This document shows, piece by piece, positions 41,704 to 50,433 of a stretch of DNA of 64,000 nt. The notes beneath the pieces are model-generated. The model saw only the letters and a list, made by a program, of their open reading frames with translations. It did not search any database and was not told where the DNA came from. Source of the stretch: Paenibacillus glucanolyticus NBRC 15330 (GTDB lineage: Bacteria; Bacillota; Bacilli; Paenibacillales; Paenibacillaceae); assembly GCF_004000885.1 (NCBI RefSeq), contig NZ_BIMC01000015.1, positions 1 to 64,000 of the forward strand. Direction: 5' to 3'. The translations under genes were made by a program, and so were the position numbers. Position 1 is the first letter of the stretch. Every line of letters starts with the position of its first letter.

Positions 41704-42555
41704 ATGAGTACCAACTATAAGATGGAACGTTTTTCTATGGAACAACTCATTGATCTACATAGAAATGTACATACTTATGCAATACCAATAAACGGACTTC
41801 CTCTCAGCCATTCGGAAGTATTTGAGAAGCGGGGCTGGTTATTACCCTACCTTTTTAGTTATGATGATTTACTATGGGGTAGGTGGACATATTGGTCAGA
41901 CATTCTATTAAAAGGAACCCTTATTGGCAGTGGCCCAATTCCTCAAATCCAATGGTCTGACATGGGGTCCACCGGCGTAGAAAACACAAAAAAAATGTTT
42001 GCGAAATGCCTGCATCACAACGAGGCAACAATCGAAAACTTTGCTGATTGGTTGCTTTGGGGATTAGCATGCTCCGACGATGTACCGGTTGTTTCGGAAC
42101 GTTTGAATGAGCATTATTATAGAACGTTTGATATATTCCCAGTACTAGATAATCCATATGACTACTTGTCTCATTTACTTTGTGAGCAATCCGGAAAGGG
42201 CTATAAAGCAGCTCTTGGGTATTATCCTACACCGTTTCATGTAACAAGAATGATGGTTGATTTTGTACATTCCAATGAAGAACCGGAAAAAATGAAAAGA
42301 CAGACTGTAAATGATCCTTGTGTCGGATGCGGTGCAATGCTACTGCCCGCATCCAATTACTATTTACGAGGAACTGGTCAAGACATATCCAGCATTGCGG
42401 TCAGGCTCTGTAAAATCCAGATGAATTTCTATGCACCTTGGTATGCTAAACCAGGGAATATAGAGGGATTTGAAGAGGAGACGAAACCCATTGAGTTAAT
42501 AATAAATCCAGCTGATAGCAGGGGGGAAGAGGGGCAGTTTTCCTTTGCATTCTAA
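41704..42555 (+). CDS. N6-methyltransferase-like protein without an evident catalytic NPPY motif
   Basis: A 283-residue protein behind the degenerate leader copy with AAGGAGG upstream. Late in the chain are motif X-like GYYPTPFHVTRMMVDF (near 172), motif I-like VNDPCVGCGAMLLPASN (near 201) and GTGQDISSIAVRLCKIQMNF, the order seen in HsdM/Type I-like adenine methyltransferases. The usual (N/D)PP(Y/F) motif should follow, but the chain ends with LIINPADSRGEEGQF. It is therefore truncated or a non-catalytic SAM-binding protein. The N-terminal 160 residues are not recognised. Confidence 0.7.
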   Translation: MSTNYKMERFSMEQLIDLHRNVHTYAIPINGLPLSHSEVFEKRGWLLPYLFSYDDLLWGRWTYWSDILLKGTLIGSGPIPQIQWSDMGSTGVENTKKMFAKCLHHNEATIENFADWLLWGLACSDDVPVVSERLNEHYYRTFDIFPVLDNPYDYLSHLLCEQSGKGYKAALGYYPTPFHVTRMMVDFVHSNEEPEKMKRQTVNDPCVGCGAMLLPASNYYLRGTGQDISSIAVRLCKIQMNFYAPWYAKPGNIEGFEEETKPIELIINPADSRGEEGQFSFAF

Positions 42556-42615
42556 GGAGCTTGTCGGTCAAGTATAGGTATGATACCATTAAGATATAAT
42601 TTTTGTATTTCTTAT

Positions 42616-42762
42616 GGACTCATGCATGCGCAATAGAGTCATTTCATTTTGAAGCACGTTCGTGTCTAATCACCTAACAGGTGGCATTATGCCTTTCTTG
42701 TTATCGTGATGGACTCAGAACGTGCTTTTTTGTTGTGCGCTATGAGATTCAATCACAACCCA
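42616..42762 (+). ncRNA. Leader-RNA element, copy 6
   Basis: P1: GACTC/GAGTC around ATGCATGCGCAATA. P2: AAGCACGTTC/GAACGTGCTT with an inner CACC/GGTG hairpin, followed by six Ts. The 3' box is TCACAACCCA. A perfect -10 TATAAT (42595-42600) lies 17 bases before P1. The gene starts at 42793. Confidence 0.85.
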
Positions 42763-42792
42763 TAACTATTCAATAAGGAGGCGCTTTGATTC

Positions 42793-44016
42793 ATGATTCA
42801 CCTGAATAAATATTCTGTAAATGATAAAGCCAAGAACCGCGAAGAAATAGTCCCGCTCCTGAAGAATCATATTATTTTCTTTAGTGGTGGAAGAGCAAGT
42901 TTAGCTGCTGCCGATTTTGTGATAAAGAAGTATCCAGAGGATAACATTCTCCTTTACTTTACGGACACACTCTGGGAAAACCATGATACCTATCGATTTA
43001 TAGATGAGGTGTCTGATAAATTGCAGCTCCCACTTCTCATCCATTGTGCAGGGCTCACTCCCATCCAACTCATGTTTGAAAAGAAGCTTGTATATAACAA
43101 CATGATTGGAGACTGCTCTAAGCTTCTTAAGATGCGAGTAGCATCAGACTACTTGAAGAAGGGGATTAAGCCTGGAATAGAACAATGGCGTAATCCTCAG
43201 TATCTCAAACAAAACAACTTTATTGAGAACGCTACTCTCTACTTTGGTATTGGATTTGAAGAAATGCATCGAGAGAAGGCGATCGTAAAAAATTGGCTTC
43301 CTTTTAGCGTGAATATGCCGCTCATCGAAAACTTCATACGACCAGATGATGTTTTGAAACAGTATGATATCCGGGAACCTGAACTTTATAAACTCGGTTT
43401 CTCCCATAACAACTGTAATGGTCGCTGCATAAAAGCAGGTCAAGGACACTATCGTCACTTGAAGAAAACCATGCCTGACACCTTTAAAAAGCTGCTTGAA
43501 GAGGAATTCCATCTATCTATGTGTGTATCAGCTTATCGATATATCATAGATGATCAAGTTCCGGAAGAGGATCAGATTCCTCAACATGTGCAAGAAAAAC
43601 TGCTTCAAGAATTAGATGACGCTTATCGCGATTACTTTTATGGAAGAGCTGATAAACCAAATTTATTTATCCATCCAGCTGCAAGTGCCCAGTCAGAATA
43701 TATGAAGATCCGGAAGTATAGTTTTATGAAGAAAAAAAGTAAAACACCGGTAGAATTCGAATATCAAACTGAATCAGAAGAGTACGATACTGATCTTATT
43801 CCTGATTTACTTTTTGAAGAGAATGAAGACACCACACAACATACAACAAAGGGATTGCGATTTCCTAGCGAGCCCTACACACTTCGTGACTTTAACCGAG
43901 ATGAGAAAGCCAAACCAGAACAAATCGATCTTTTTGATATCGGAGGTTGTGGTTGTTTCGTTGAATTTGATGAGCAGGAGAATAATATGTCCTGCAACAC
44001 TACATTTGGAGGTTGA
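42793..44016 (+). CDS. PP-loop ATP pyrophosphatase, PAPS-reductase-like
   Basis: A 407-residue protein behind leader-RNA copy 6. The PP-loop motif IIFFSGGRASLAAADF is near residue 28, followed by ILLYFTDTLWENHDTYRFID as in PAPS reductase-type enzymes. Further motifs are GFSHNNCNGRCIKAGQGHYR near 205 and a late Cys cluster GGCGCF. Phage and plasmid members of this superfamily (and DndC) activate substrates with ATP for sulfur transfer or nucleotide chemistry. A DNA- or nucleotide-modification role fits the neighbours, but the reaction is not established. Confidence 0.75.
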   Translation: MIHLNKYSVNDKAKNREEIVPLLKNHIIFFSGGRASLAAADFVIKKYPEDNILLYFTDTLWENHDTYRFIDEVSDKLQLPLLIHCAGLTPIQLMFEKKLVYNNMIGDCSKLLKMRVASDYLKKGIKPGIEQWRNPQYLKQNNFIENATLYFGIGFEEMHREKAIVKNWLPFSVNMPLIENFIRPDDVLKQYDIREPELYKLGFSHNNCNGRCIKAGQGHYRHLKKTMPDTFKKLLEEEFHLSMCVSAYRYIIDDQVPEEDQIPQHVQEKLLQELDDAYRDYFYGRADKPNLFIHPAASAQSEYMKIRKYSFMKKKSKTPVEFEYQTESEEYDTDLIPDLLFEENEDTTQHTTKGLRFPSEPYTLRDFNRDEKAKPEQIDLFDIGGCGCFVEFDEQENNMSCNTTFGG

Positions 44017-44021
44017 TGATC

Positions 44022-44198
44022 ATGCTAACACGCATAACTTACAATAATTTCGGTACAGTTGAGCATATGTTTTTTTCCGAATCAGAATCCGATGCACATA
44101 CTTTATGGTGTAACATCTGGGGTGGGAGTTCAGTTAATATAATCAGTGTAGGCGAGGCAGTTGACACAGATGATTTCGGTGGTTTCATACATTCATAA
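44022..44198 (+). CDS. Hypothetical protein, 58 aa
   Basis: ATG 44022, nine bases after GGAGG, which overlaps the end of the PP-loop gene. A short acidic protein (MLTRITYNNFGTVEHMFFSE). The tight spacing suggests it is co-expressed with the PP-loop protein. No family recognised. Confidence 0.5.
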   Translation: MLTRITYNNFGTVEHMFFSESESDAHTLWCNIWGGSSVNIISVGEAVDTDDFGGFIHS

Positions 44199-44270
44199 AG
44201 TGGTTGGGTATTTAATGCAGCTGCTTCTGATATAATGCTAATAAGAACATCTCAGGAAGGAATAAGTGCC

Positions 44271-45008
44271 ATGTTTGAAAAAATTGATGCCCTTCGTTCA
44301 GAGGTCGATCAGAGGCGTCCACTAAGTGCGGATCTTATGAAGATAGTTGCTCAGAAGTTCCGTGAAGAATGGACGTATCACACCAATGCAATTGAGGGTA
44401 ATACTTTCTCGTACCAAGAAACTGCCTTCTTCCTTAGAGAAGGCCTAACTGTTAAAGGAAAGTCACTAAGAGAACATCTCGAAATTATAAATCATGCTGA
44501 AGCGATTGATTATTTACAGGAAGTCATAACGACTCGGGATCTTACAGAGCGTCTAATTAAAGATTTTCATGCGCTCCTTTTCCAAGGAGTTCGGGATATT
44601 GACTTCGCACCAGGGGAGTATAAGAAACATGATAATCATGTACTAACCATTTCCGGAAAAATCCATCATTACACACCAGCTATCCAGGTACCTATTGAAA
44701 TGGAACAACTTATGCTGTGGTATGAGTCGAACAAGACGATTATCCATCCCATACAAATCGCCGCAACGTTCCATCATAAACTAGTAGCCATTCATCCGTT
44801 TACAGATGGAAACGCAAGAGTTAGTAGGCTGGCCATGAACTTTATTTTAATGAAGAATGGATTCCCTCCGGCCATAATTCGTAACGAAAATCGAGAAGAC
44901 TACTATGCTGCGCTCGAAAAGGCTGACAATGGTGATCTTAGCCTCATCATTGATTTAGTAGCAGCAGAGGTGAAAAATAATCTCGACCTGATGCTATCCG
45001 CACTGTGA
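44271..45008 (+). CDS. Fic-family protein (AMPylase-like), class II
   Basis: A 245-residue protein; ATG 44271 after AGGAAGGA. The Fic core reads HPFTDGNARVSRL near residue 175 (canonical HPFxxGN(G/K)R, with A in place of G/K). An N-terminal inhibitory motif TNAIEGNTF near residue 38 matches (S/T)xxxE(G/N), so it is self-inhibited class II. Flap residues SGKIHHYTP are present. Such enzymes transfer AMP to target hydroxyls. Solo Fic proteins on plasmids may serve as toxins or regulators. A terminator follows. Confidence 0.85.
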   Translation: MFEKIDALRSEVDQRRPLSADLMKIVAQKFREEWTYHTNAIEGNTFSYQETAFFLREGLTVKGKSLREHLEIINHAEAIDYLQEVITTRDLTERLIKDFHALLFQGVRDIDFAPGEYKKHDNHVLTISGKIHHYTPAIQVPIEMEQLMLWYESNKTIIHPIQIAATFHHKLVAIHPFTDGNARVSRLAMNFILMKNGFPPAIIRNENREDYYAALEKADNGDLSLIIDLVAAEVKNNLDLMLSAL

Positions 45009-45040
45009 CCATTATCTAAGAGATACTGCGCTCCCATTAT

Positions 45041-45094
45041 AAAAGAGAAGAGAATCCGTAGTTTAATTACATACGGCTTCTCTTCTCTTTTTCT
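45041..45094 (+). terminator. Terminator after the Fic gene
   Basis: AAAGAGAAGAGAA..CCGTA pairs with TACGG..TTCTCTTCTCTTT, followed by Ts. Confidence 0.8.
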
Positions 45095-45120
45095 ATAACC
45101 AAAATTGGAGGTAAAAGAAC

Positions 45121-46008
45121 GTGCAAATGACATTTGACTATAATCAAGATCTAAAAGTTAAAAACCCGCCAACAAAACAAGAAAAACAGAAACTCAATAA
45201 ATCAATTTCCTTATTTACTCAACCTGTACTTTCATTCGGAGAGAATGAAGAAGAGAATGGGGAGTACGGACCGTGGATTATAACAAACAAGTGCGATCGT
45301 GATATGCTGCGTCTTGCCGATTGTCATTATTCCCGTGCTCGTAAGTCTATTGGAAGCAGTCAATTTACGAGACCAGGAAAAAATTTGGTCTTACGTACGG
45401 AAATAGGAGATGCCGGCTGGGTTTCTTGGTATTCAAAGAAGCGGGATGATCATTTCAAAGATGTTATTGAATGTACTTTTTTTAGAAATGAATCACGTTA
45501 CCTCTCCTCTGATTTAGTAAAATGGGCTGTTTATGCCAGTGTTCAAAGGTGGGGGATACCTTCAGAAGGCTTTATCACATTTGTAAAGGACGACGCTATA
45601 CAATCTACGAACCCTGGATCCAATTATATTCACGCTGGATTTAAAAAAGTGGGGCGTACCAAAGTTAGAAATCTCACAATACTGCAGCTTTTACCTAATC
45701 AAATCGAGGAGTCTCTTCACGATATCCGTCTTATACATCAATTATTCAGTGTTAGACAACTTATCCATGTTGCTTTGACTGATGGTGAATTAGAGGAAGC
45801 TATTAATATTTATCGTTTGGCGAAAACAATTGAAGCAGGTCTACGTGAACAGAAGAGTGATATCGCTAGACGTAAACTTCATAAGTGGGATAGTTTTGTC
45901 CCTAATGAGGAACCTATGGATTTTTTACATCATATGTTTACAGATAACTGGATCCCCGAAGAAATGTTATGTCTATTTGAAGATGAAAACAATTCCGAGG
46001 AGTGGTAA
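45121..46008 (+). CDS. Unnamed phage/plasmid family protein, possibly GNAT-like (Mom-type candidate)
   Basis: A 295-residue protein with GTG start nine bases after GGAGG. Segments LADCHYSRARKSIGSSQFTR, PGKNLVLRTEIGDAGWVSWY, CTFFRNESRYLSSDLVKWAV, EGFITFVKDDAIQSTNPG and IHAGFKKVGRTK appear, by memory, to be shared by an unnamed protein family common in phages and mobile elements. The late AGFKKVGRT suits a GNAT-type fold, as in the phage Mu Mom DNA-modification protein. Its closeness to methyltransferase- and PP-loop-type genes makes DNA modification an attractive idea, but unproven. Confidence 0.5.
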   Translation: MQMTFDYNQDLKVKNPPTKQEKQKLNKSISLFTQPVLSFGENEEENGEYGPWIITNKCDRDMLRLADCHYSRARKSIGSSQFTRPGKNLVLRTEIGDAGWVSWYSKKRDDHFKDVIECTFFRNESRYLSSDLVKWAVYASVQRWGIPSEGFITFVKDDAIQSTNPGSNYIHAGFKKVGRTKVRNLTILQLLPNQIEESLHDIRLIHQLFSVRQLIHVALTDGELEEAINIYRLAKTIEAGLREQKSDIARRKLHKWDSFVPNEEPMDFLHHMFTDNWIPEEMLCLFEDENNSEEW

Positions 46009-46046
46009 ATATTGACTATAATAATCAGAAGTGAGGCAATTAACTT

Positions 46047-46376
46047 ATGAATAAACAAATCAACGAACTGTTATACCTTAGTAAAATCTCTTATGATGAT
46101 AAGGCAAGTCTATACCAGGTTATTACTACTTTAAGTAAAACAGTCCTTTACGAATTTAAAGTTGCAACAGGGGAGGATGATCCCGAAGAAATCGCAAACG
46201 TCTTAATCGCCGAAGACTGGTTTGAAATCAAAAATGATGATATGAAGGAATGTAGTCTTAATTATTCTTACGATGAGAAGGGGAAATATTACATCATAGA
46301 AGACAATGGAAATACCTCCGAAACCCGCTCCTGGGTGGAGGCACTCTATGCATACGAACAATTAGTTAATAATTAA
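46047..46376 (+). CDS. Hypothetical acidic protein, 109 aa
   Basis: ATG 46047 after GAAGTGAGG. Acidic, soluble (ATGEDDPEEIANVLIAEDWF, then YYIIEDNGNTSETRSWVEAL). It lies 38 bases after the previous gene and is followed by a terminator, so both are probably one transcript. No family recognised. Confidence 0.6.
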   Translation: MNKQINELLYLSKISYDDKASLYQVITTLSKTVLYEFKVATGEDDPEEIANVLIAEDWFEIKNDDMKECSLNYSYDEKGKYYIIEDNGNTSETRSWVEALYAYEQLVNN

Positions 46377-46380
46377 TGTG

Positions 46381-46416
46381 AAAAGGATTGGATCGTAAAG
46401 ATTCAATCCTTTTTTA
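46381..46416 (+). terminator. Terminator
   Basis: AAAGGATTGGATC pairs with GATTCAATCCTTT around GTAAA, followed by Ts. Confidence 0.85.
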
Positions 46417-46534
46417 ATCTTGTCGCAAAGAGGTAACTCGTATCAAATAATGTGAGATTTATCATTCTCGATAAAACACCCTCTATAATACGATTTTTAC
46501 AAGCCGAGCACTGGCTATGTTAATGAGATGAGGG

Positions 46535-47224
46535 ATGAAGGTGAAATTGAGAAAGTCTTCAATGGTCATTATTGCAGTACTTTTGATTGTTACTTCTTGT
46601 GTAATAATGTTAGCTCTAATAAACAGGTCATCGGAGCTAGAAGGGTTACCAAACTACACTGATGATAAACAGAAAATTAATGTTGATGGATTCAAATATG
46701 AGAATCAACCTCATATAGGAGATCCCAATGCGAAAATTAAAGTGATCGAATTTGCTGATTTTAAATGTCCTGCCTGTAAGAAGTGGAGTGCCGAAAACTT
46801 CGAGAAATTCAAATCCGAATTTATAGATACCGGTAAAGTCGAGTTTTTTTATATGAACTATGCCTTTATTGATCGTGACTCCTATTTAGCTGCTGCTGCT
46901 GGAGAGGCTATCTACCAGCAAAACAACGAAAAGTTTTGGGAATTCTATGAATTACTTTATCAAAACCAAGGCAATGAATCTGAAATTTGGGCCACACCTT
47001 CATTTCTGATTAAGCTCGTCAAAGAGAATATCACTAACATTGACTTAGAGCAGTTTGAATACGATGTGAGGAATCATGTTTATTTACATGATGTAAAAGT
47101 GGATTATAAAACTGGAGGGTATTATGGAGTGAATGGAACCCCCTCTTTTTTTGTTAACGGTAAAATCCTTCGAAGCTCTTCGTACGAAGACTTGAGAAAG
47201 GCAATTTTAAGTGAATCAGAATAA
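46535..47224 (+). CDS. Membrane-anchored DsbA-like thiol oxidoreductase
   Basis: A 229-residue protein with an N-terminal membrane helix (SMVIIAVLLIVTSCVIMLAL) and a DsbA/BdbD-type thioredoxin domain. The active site CPACKKW follows VIEFADFKCPAC near residue 79, and the cis-Pro motif NGTPSFFVNG is near 205. It probably catalyses disulfide chemistry on exported proteins; the secreted protease and pilus proteins are possible clients (inference). The start could also be GTG 46541, because AGGG touches the ATG at 46535. A terminator follows after 110 bases. Confidence 0.85.
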   Translation: MKVKLRKSSMVIIAVLLIVTSCVIMLALINRSSELEGLPNYTDDKQKINVDGFKYENQPHIGDPNAKIKVIEFADFKCPACKKWSAENFEKFKSEFIDTGKVEFFYMNYAFIDRDSYLAAAAGEAIYQQNNEKFWEFYELLYQNQGNESEIWATPSFLIKLVKENITNIDLEQFEYDVRNHVYLHDVKVDYKTGGYYGVNGTPSFFVNGKILRSSSYEDLRKAILSESE

Positions 47225-47334
47225 TATGGTTTTCGAAATGATACGTTTCAAAATTGCACTCTAGATAAACTCAGTTGCTCATTTATCAAAAGGGTATCTA
47301 CAGAATTTCAAACAATAATGAATATGGATCTAAG

Positions 47335-47359
47335 CACCCCATTATTGGGGTGTTTTTTT
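47335..47359 (+). terminator. Terminator after the DsbA-like gene
   Basis: CACCCC and GGGGTG pair around ATTATT, followed by seven Ts. Confidence 0.8.
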
Positions 47360-47529
47360 ATAAGTGCGGTTTGTTTCTCGAAAATGAGTAGAACATCTAA
47401 TATTAGATTGTAAGGTAAATACAAGGAAACCACATGGAATTTCCATCTGATCAACCCAAGAAAGAGGGAGACTCAAGGTATCGGTACCTTGCCAGTAATA
47501 TTAATATCCTTTAGGAGGATTGATTAAGT

Positions 47530-49185
47530 ATGAAAGATATCATGGAATACCTGAACGCAGGATACCCTGCACTTTGGATACAGGACTGGGAAGAAGATCG
47601 AGTCTGTAAAGAATTAAAGAGACTTGCATCTATCGGAAAAAAACAAGGTGCTCATTCAAAACCTCTTCATTATTTTGAATGGAGTTGTACCAAAGGGTTA
47701 GTAGATATGGAAACCGAAAAACCCATACCGAATACTACGGACCCCTCAGATGCCTTAAGATATGTTGTTGGCGATAAAGCATCCAACTTCTCTATCTATG
47801 CTTTTAAGAACTTTCACCCTTACATAGAAAACCCTAATACAAAAAATATAATTATTCAGTTAATAAAAGATCTGATTCCCATAGGGAAACTTGATGAGCG
47901 GCACCTTATTTTTGTTAGTTCTTTAGTTAATATCCCAAGTGAACTATCAAAAGATATTACGCATATTCAGTTTGATCTTCCCGATGCAAAAATGCTCGAT
48001 AATGTCCTTTACGATATTCTTTCTTCTATAGCTAAAGGGAGAATAAATTATCCCGATAACAACAACCCGGAATACATGAAAAAGCTCATTCAAGAGGAAA
48101 TCAATAAAATGGAATTTACAGAGGAAGATCGCTATCGAGTTGTCCAGGCAGCTATGGGACTAACCTGTAGTGAGGCAGAGAATGCATTTGCATTAACATG
48201 GATCAGGCACAAATCCTTCACAACAGATGATGCTGTTACTTCAGTACAAAAAATCAAGACTCAATTCATTAACAGTTCTGGGATTTTGGAGTACATCCCA
48301 CCAAAGTTCTCTCTTAATGATATTGGTGGATTGGATGAGTTAAAAAAATGGCTGGTACTGTATCAAAAAGCATTTACAAAAGAAGCGCTGGACTTCGGGC
48401 TTTCTATTCCAAAAGGACTTGTGTGTACTGGTCCACCCGGAACTGGAAAATCGGCTGCCGCACAGGCAGCATCAGCAGCATGGAAAATCCCGCTTCTACG
48501 CTTTGATATTGGAGCTATCTTTTCAAGTCTCTTAGGAGAAACAGAACAAAAGTTACGCTCAGTACTTCGCACTGCAGAAGCTTTATCGCCATGTATTCTC
48601 CAGATAGACGAGATTGAAAAACAACTCAGTGGAATTTCTACAGGAGGAAATGGAGATGGGGGTACAACTACTCGGGTAGGAGCGACTCTACTTACATGGA
48701 TGCAGGAGAAAACAAAGCCCGTCTTTGTTTTTGGTACAGCTAATGATATATCCAAAATAGACTCTGCGCTTATTCGGAAAGGTCGTTTTAATGAAATCTT
48801 TTTTGTTGATTTACCTATGGATGAAGAGAGGGCAGAGATCTTTTCAATACATATTCGTAAGCGAGGACGCGATCCTAAATCCTTTAATCTGAACCAATTA
48901 GTGGGGAGTAGCGAGGGTTTTGGAGGAGCTGAGATCGAAAGCGCTGTCGAATCGGCTCTTTGGACAGCTTTTAATGATAATCAGCGGGAGCTAACAACTG
49001 ATGACATCATGCAAGCTTTAGAACATACCGTACCGGTGTCCATTACAAAAAAAGAAACGATTGATACTATTCGTGAGTGGTCAATAGGACGCGCAAGAAA
49101 TGCGAGTTCATCGGTGAAAGTCATTGATATGAAAAAACTAACTGATCGTTACAAGAGTGAAAAGACGCGGAAAATTTCATTCTAA
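47530..49185 (+). CDS. Ycf46-like AAA+ ATPase
   Basis: A 551-residue protein. The N-terminal 240 residues resemble the Ycf46-type lead domain (MEYLNAGYPALWIQDWEEDR, NIIIQLIKDLIP). The AAA+ core has Walker A GPPGTGKSA near residue 300, Walker B ILQIDEIEK near 357, sensor 1 VFGTAND and the arginine finger region IRKGRFNE, then the GGAEIESAV sensor 2 helix. Ycf46 proteins occur in cyanobacteria, plastids and many mobile elements with unclear function. First gene of a compact operon of at least five genes. The AGGAGG site lies eleven bases from the ATG. Confidence 0.85.
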   Translation: MKDIMEYLNAGYPALWIQDWEEDRVCKELKRLASIGKKQGAHSKPLHYFEWSCTKGLVDMETEKPIPNTTDPSDALRYVVGDKASNFSIYAFKNFHPYIENPNTKNIIIQLIKDLIPIGKLDERHLIFVSSLVNIPSELSKDITHIQFDLPDAKMLDNVLYDILSSIAKGRINYPDNNNPEYMKKLIQEEINKMEFTEEDRYRVVQAAMGLTCSEAENAFALTWIRHKSFTTDDAVTSVQKIKTQFINSSGILEYIPPKFSLNDIGGLDELKKWLVLYQKAFTKEALDFGLSIPKGLVCTGPPGTGKSAAAQAASAAWKIPLLRFDIGAIFSSLLGETEQKLRSVLRTAEALSPCILQIDEIEKQLSGISTGGNGDGGTTTRVGATLLTWMQEKTKPVFVFGTANDISKIDSALIRKGRFNEIFFVDLPMDEERAEIFSIHIRKRGRDPKSFNLNQLVGSSEGFGGAEIESAVESALWTAFNDNQRELTTDDIMQALEHTVPVSITKKETIDTIREWSIGRARNASSSVKVIDMKKLTDRYKSEKTRKISF

Positions 49186-49233
49186 TAGATCTATTTATGT
49201 CATCCACACTAAAGTTAATGAGGAGGATATTAT

Positions 49234-49608
49234 ATGTCATTTGTGGGAACGAGTTCTACATTTATTCGTGATGAAGAGTCATTACTAGAAGCTTGCAAGT
49301 TGTTAAACCTGACGCTAAAGAAAAACGCGAGGGCACGCGTTCATTTAGGATCTGTTAAGGCAGATTACGTTATTAAGCTTGATGGTCCATTTGATGTTGG
49401 TCTTGTAAAAGACGGCGAGAACTATTCAATAAAAGCAGACTGGTGGAACGGTCATGTCGCCAAGGTAATTGGGGAAAACGGTTCTAAGTTGCTTCAAGCC
49501 TATTCAGCAGCAGCTACTGTAAAAGTAGCAAAAGCCCAAGGAAAGCAAATTGAAATGCAACGGATTGAAAACGGCGATATTAAATTAATTTTGAGAGCAG
49601 GTGCATAA
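49234..49608 (+). CDS. DUF1257 (Ycf35-like) protein
   Basis: A 124-residue protein in the Ycf46 operon with GAGGAGG before the ATG. The pattern TFIRDEESLLEACKLLNLTL, DGPFDVGLVKDGENYSIKAD, WWNGHVAKV and LLQAYSAAATVKVAKAQGKQ is that of DUF1257, the family of plastid Ycf35. The molecular role is unknown. The co-occurrence with a Ycf46-like ATPase, DUF2997 and radical-SAM proteins is a repeated arrangement in my memory of phages and bacteria, which supports a joint function. Confidence 0.78.
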   Translation: MSFVGTSSTFIRDEESLLEACKLLNLTLKKNARARVHLGSVKADYVIKLDGPFDVGLVKDGENYSIKADWWNGHVAKVIGENGSKLLQAYSAAATVKVAKAQGKQIEMQRIENGDIKLILRAGA

Positions 49609-49611
49609 CTA

Positions 49612-49821
49612 ATGGCCGATCAACGTGTAGAGGTCATATGTCACGCGGATGGTACTATTACGATCGAAGCTTTCGATTATGGAGGCGATTCCTGTGATCA
49701 AGCAACAAAAGAAATTGAGCAAATCTTGGGATTTGAAGGATTAGTGAAAGTTAGAAAACCTGAGTTTCTCCATGTTGATGTTCAATCTCAACAATTAAAA
49801 ACAAATGTAACAGGAGGATAA
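49612..49821 (+). CDS. DUF2997 protein, 69 aa
   Basis: A small protein starting four bases after the DUF1257 gene. The sequence VEVICHADGTITIEAFDYGG followed by DSCDQATKEIEQILGF matches the DUF2997 pattern (beta hairpin, GxSC, helix ending in LG). Two Cys (in VICHAD and DSCDQ) may be redox or metal relevant. It is third in the Ycf46 operon and precedes the radical-SAM gene by three bases, suggesting a complex or substrate role. Confidence 0.75.
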   Translation: MADQRVEVICHADGTITIEAFDYGGDSCDQATKEIEQILGFEGLVKVRKPEFLHVDVQSQQLKTNVTGG

Positions 49822-49824
49822 CGG

Positions 49825-50388
49825 ATGCGAATTCACTCTTTTACACCAAGCACGCTTGTGAACGGTCCTGGAAATCGTGCAATGATTCACTTTCAAGGAT
49901 GTACATTGAATTGTCCCGGCTGCTTTAATGCTTTTACCCATTCGATGACAGGAGGGATGGATTTGAGCGTTGAAGATCTCCTAAAGCTCATACCACCAGA
50001 AATTGAGGGTGTGACTATTAGTGGGGGTGAGCCCTTTCTTCAATCCCGCTCCCTACTTCAATTGGTGGAAGCTATTCGTCAGAAGAATAAATCTATAGTT
50101 GTTTTTAGCGGATTTTATCGTCATGAAATCTCCAATATGAAGTATGGCCCTGACATACTTAGTCACATTGATGTATTAATTGATGGACGATTTGAACGAG
50201 AAGATATTTCTGAATCGGGAATACGTGGTTCCAATAATCAAACCATTCACTTGATAACCGACCGTTATACTATAGATCAATTTCAAGAAAGAAACGTGGA
50301 AGTAACAATTGATTCTAAAGGTGCTATGTCCATGACTGGTTTTCCATCAGAAAAACTTCGTGCGGACATGCGTTTCATGGGGGTATAA
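49825..50388 (+). CDS. Radical-SAM activase-like protein (NrdG-type)
   Basis: A 187-residue protein with AGGAGG before the ATG. The cluster motif HFQGCTLNCPGCFN gives C26-C30-C33, the CxxxCxxC of radical-SAM proteins, followed by GVTISGGEPFLQ (SAM-binding GGEP). Short size and order match the NrdG and pyruvate-formate-lyase activase subfamily. No anaerobic ribonucleotide reductase is present, so its target is more likely one of the operon partners, for instance the DUF2997 or DUF1257 protein. That is inference. Confidence 0.85.
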   Translation: MRIHSFTPSTLVNGPGNRAMIHFQGCTLNCPGCFNAFTHSMTGGMDLSVEDLLKLIPPEIEGVTISGGEPFLQSRSLLQLVEAIRQKNKSIVVFSGFYRHEISNMKYGPDILSHIDVLIDGRFEREDISESGIRGSNNQTIHLITDRYTIDQFQERNVEVTIDSKGAMSMTGFPSEKLRADMRFMGV

Positions 50389-50433
50389 TAATGACTCCTT
50401 TTATATTTGGGGAAAGGAGTGAGCGGAAAAAGT

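Noticed and set aside
44271..45008. Fic plus the preceding 58-aa gene as a FicTA toxin-antitoxin pair
   Set aside because: The Fic protein carries its own inhibitory helix (class II), and the small gene lacks the (S/T)xxxE(G/N) motif.
49825..50388. True anaerobic ribonucleotide reductase activase NrdG
   Set aside because: No NrdD gene is present, and the operon partners are DUF1257 and DUF2997, so only the subfamily likeness is kept.
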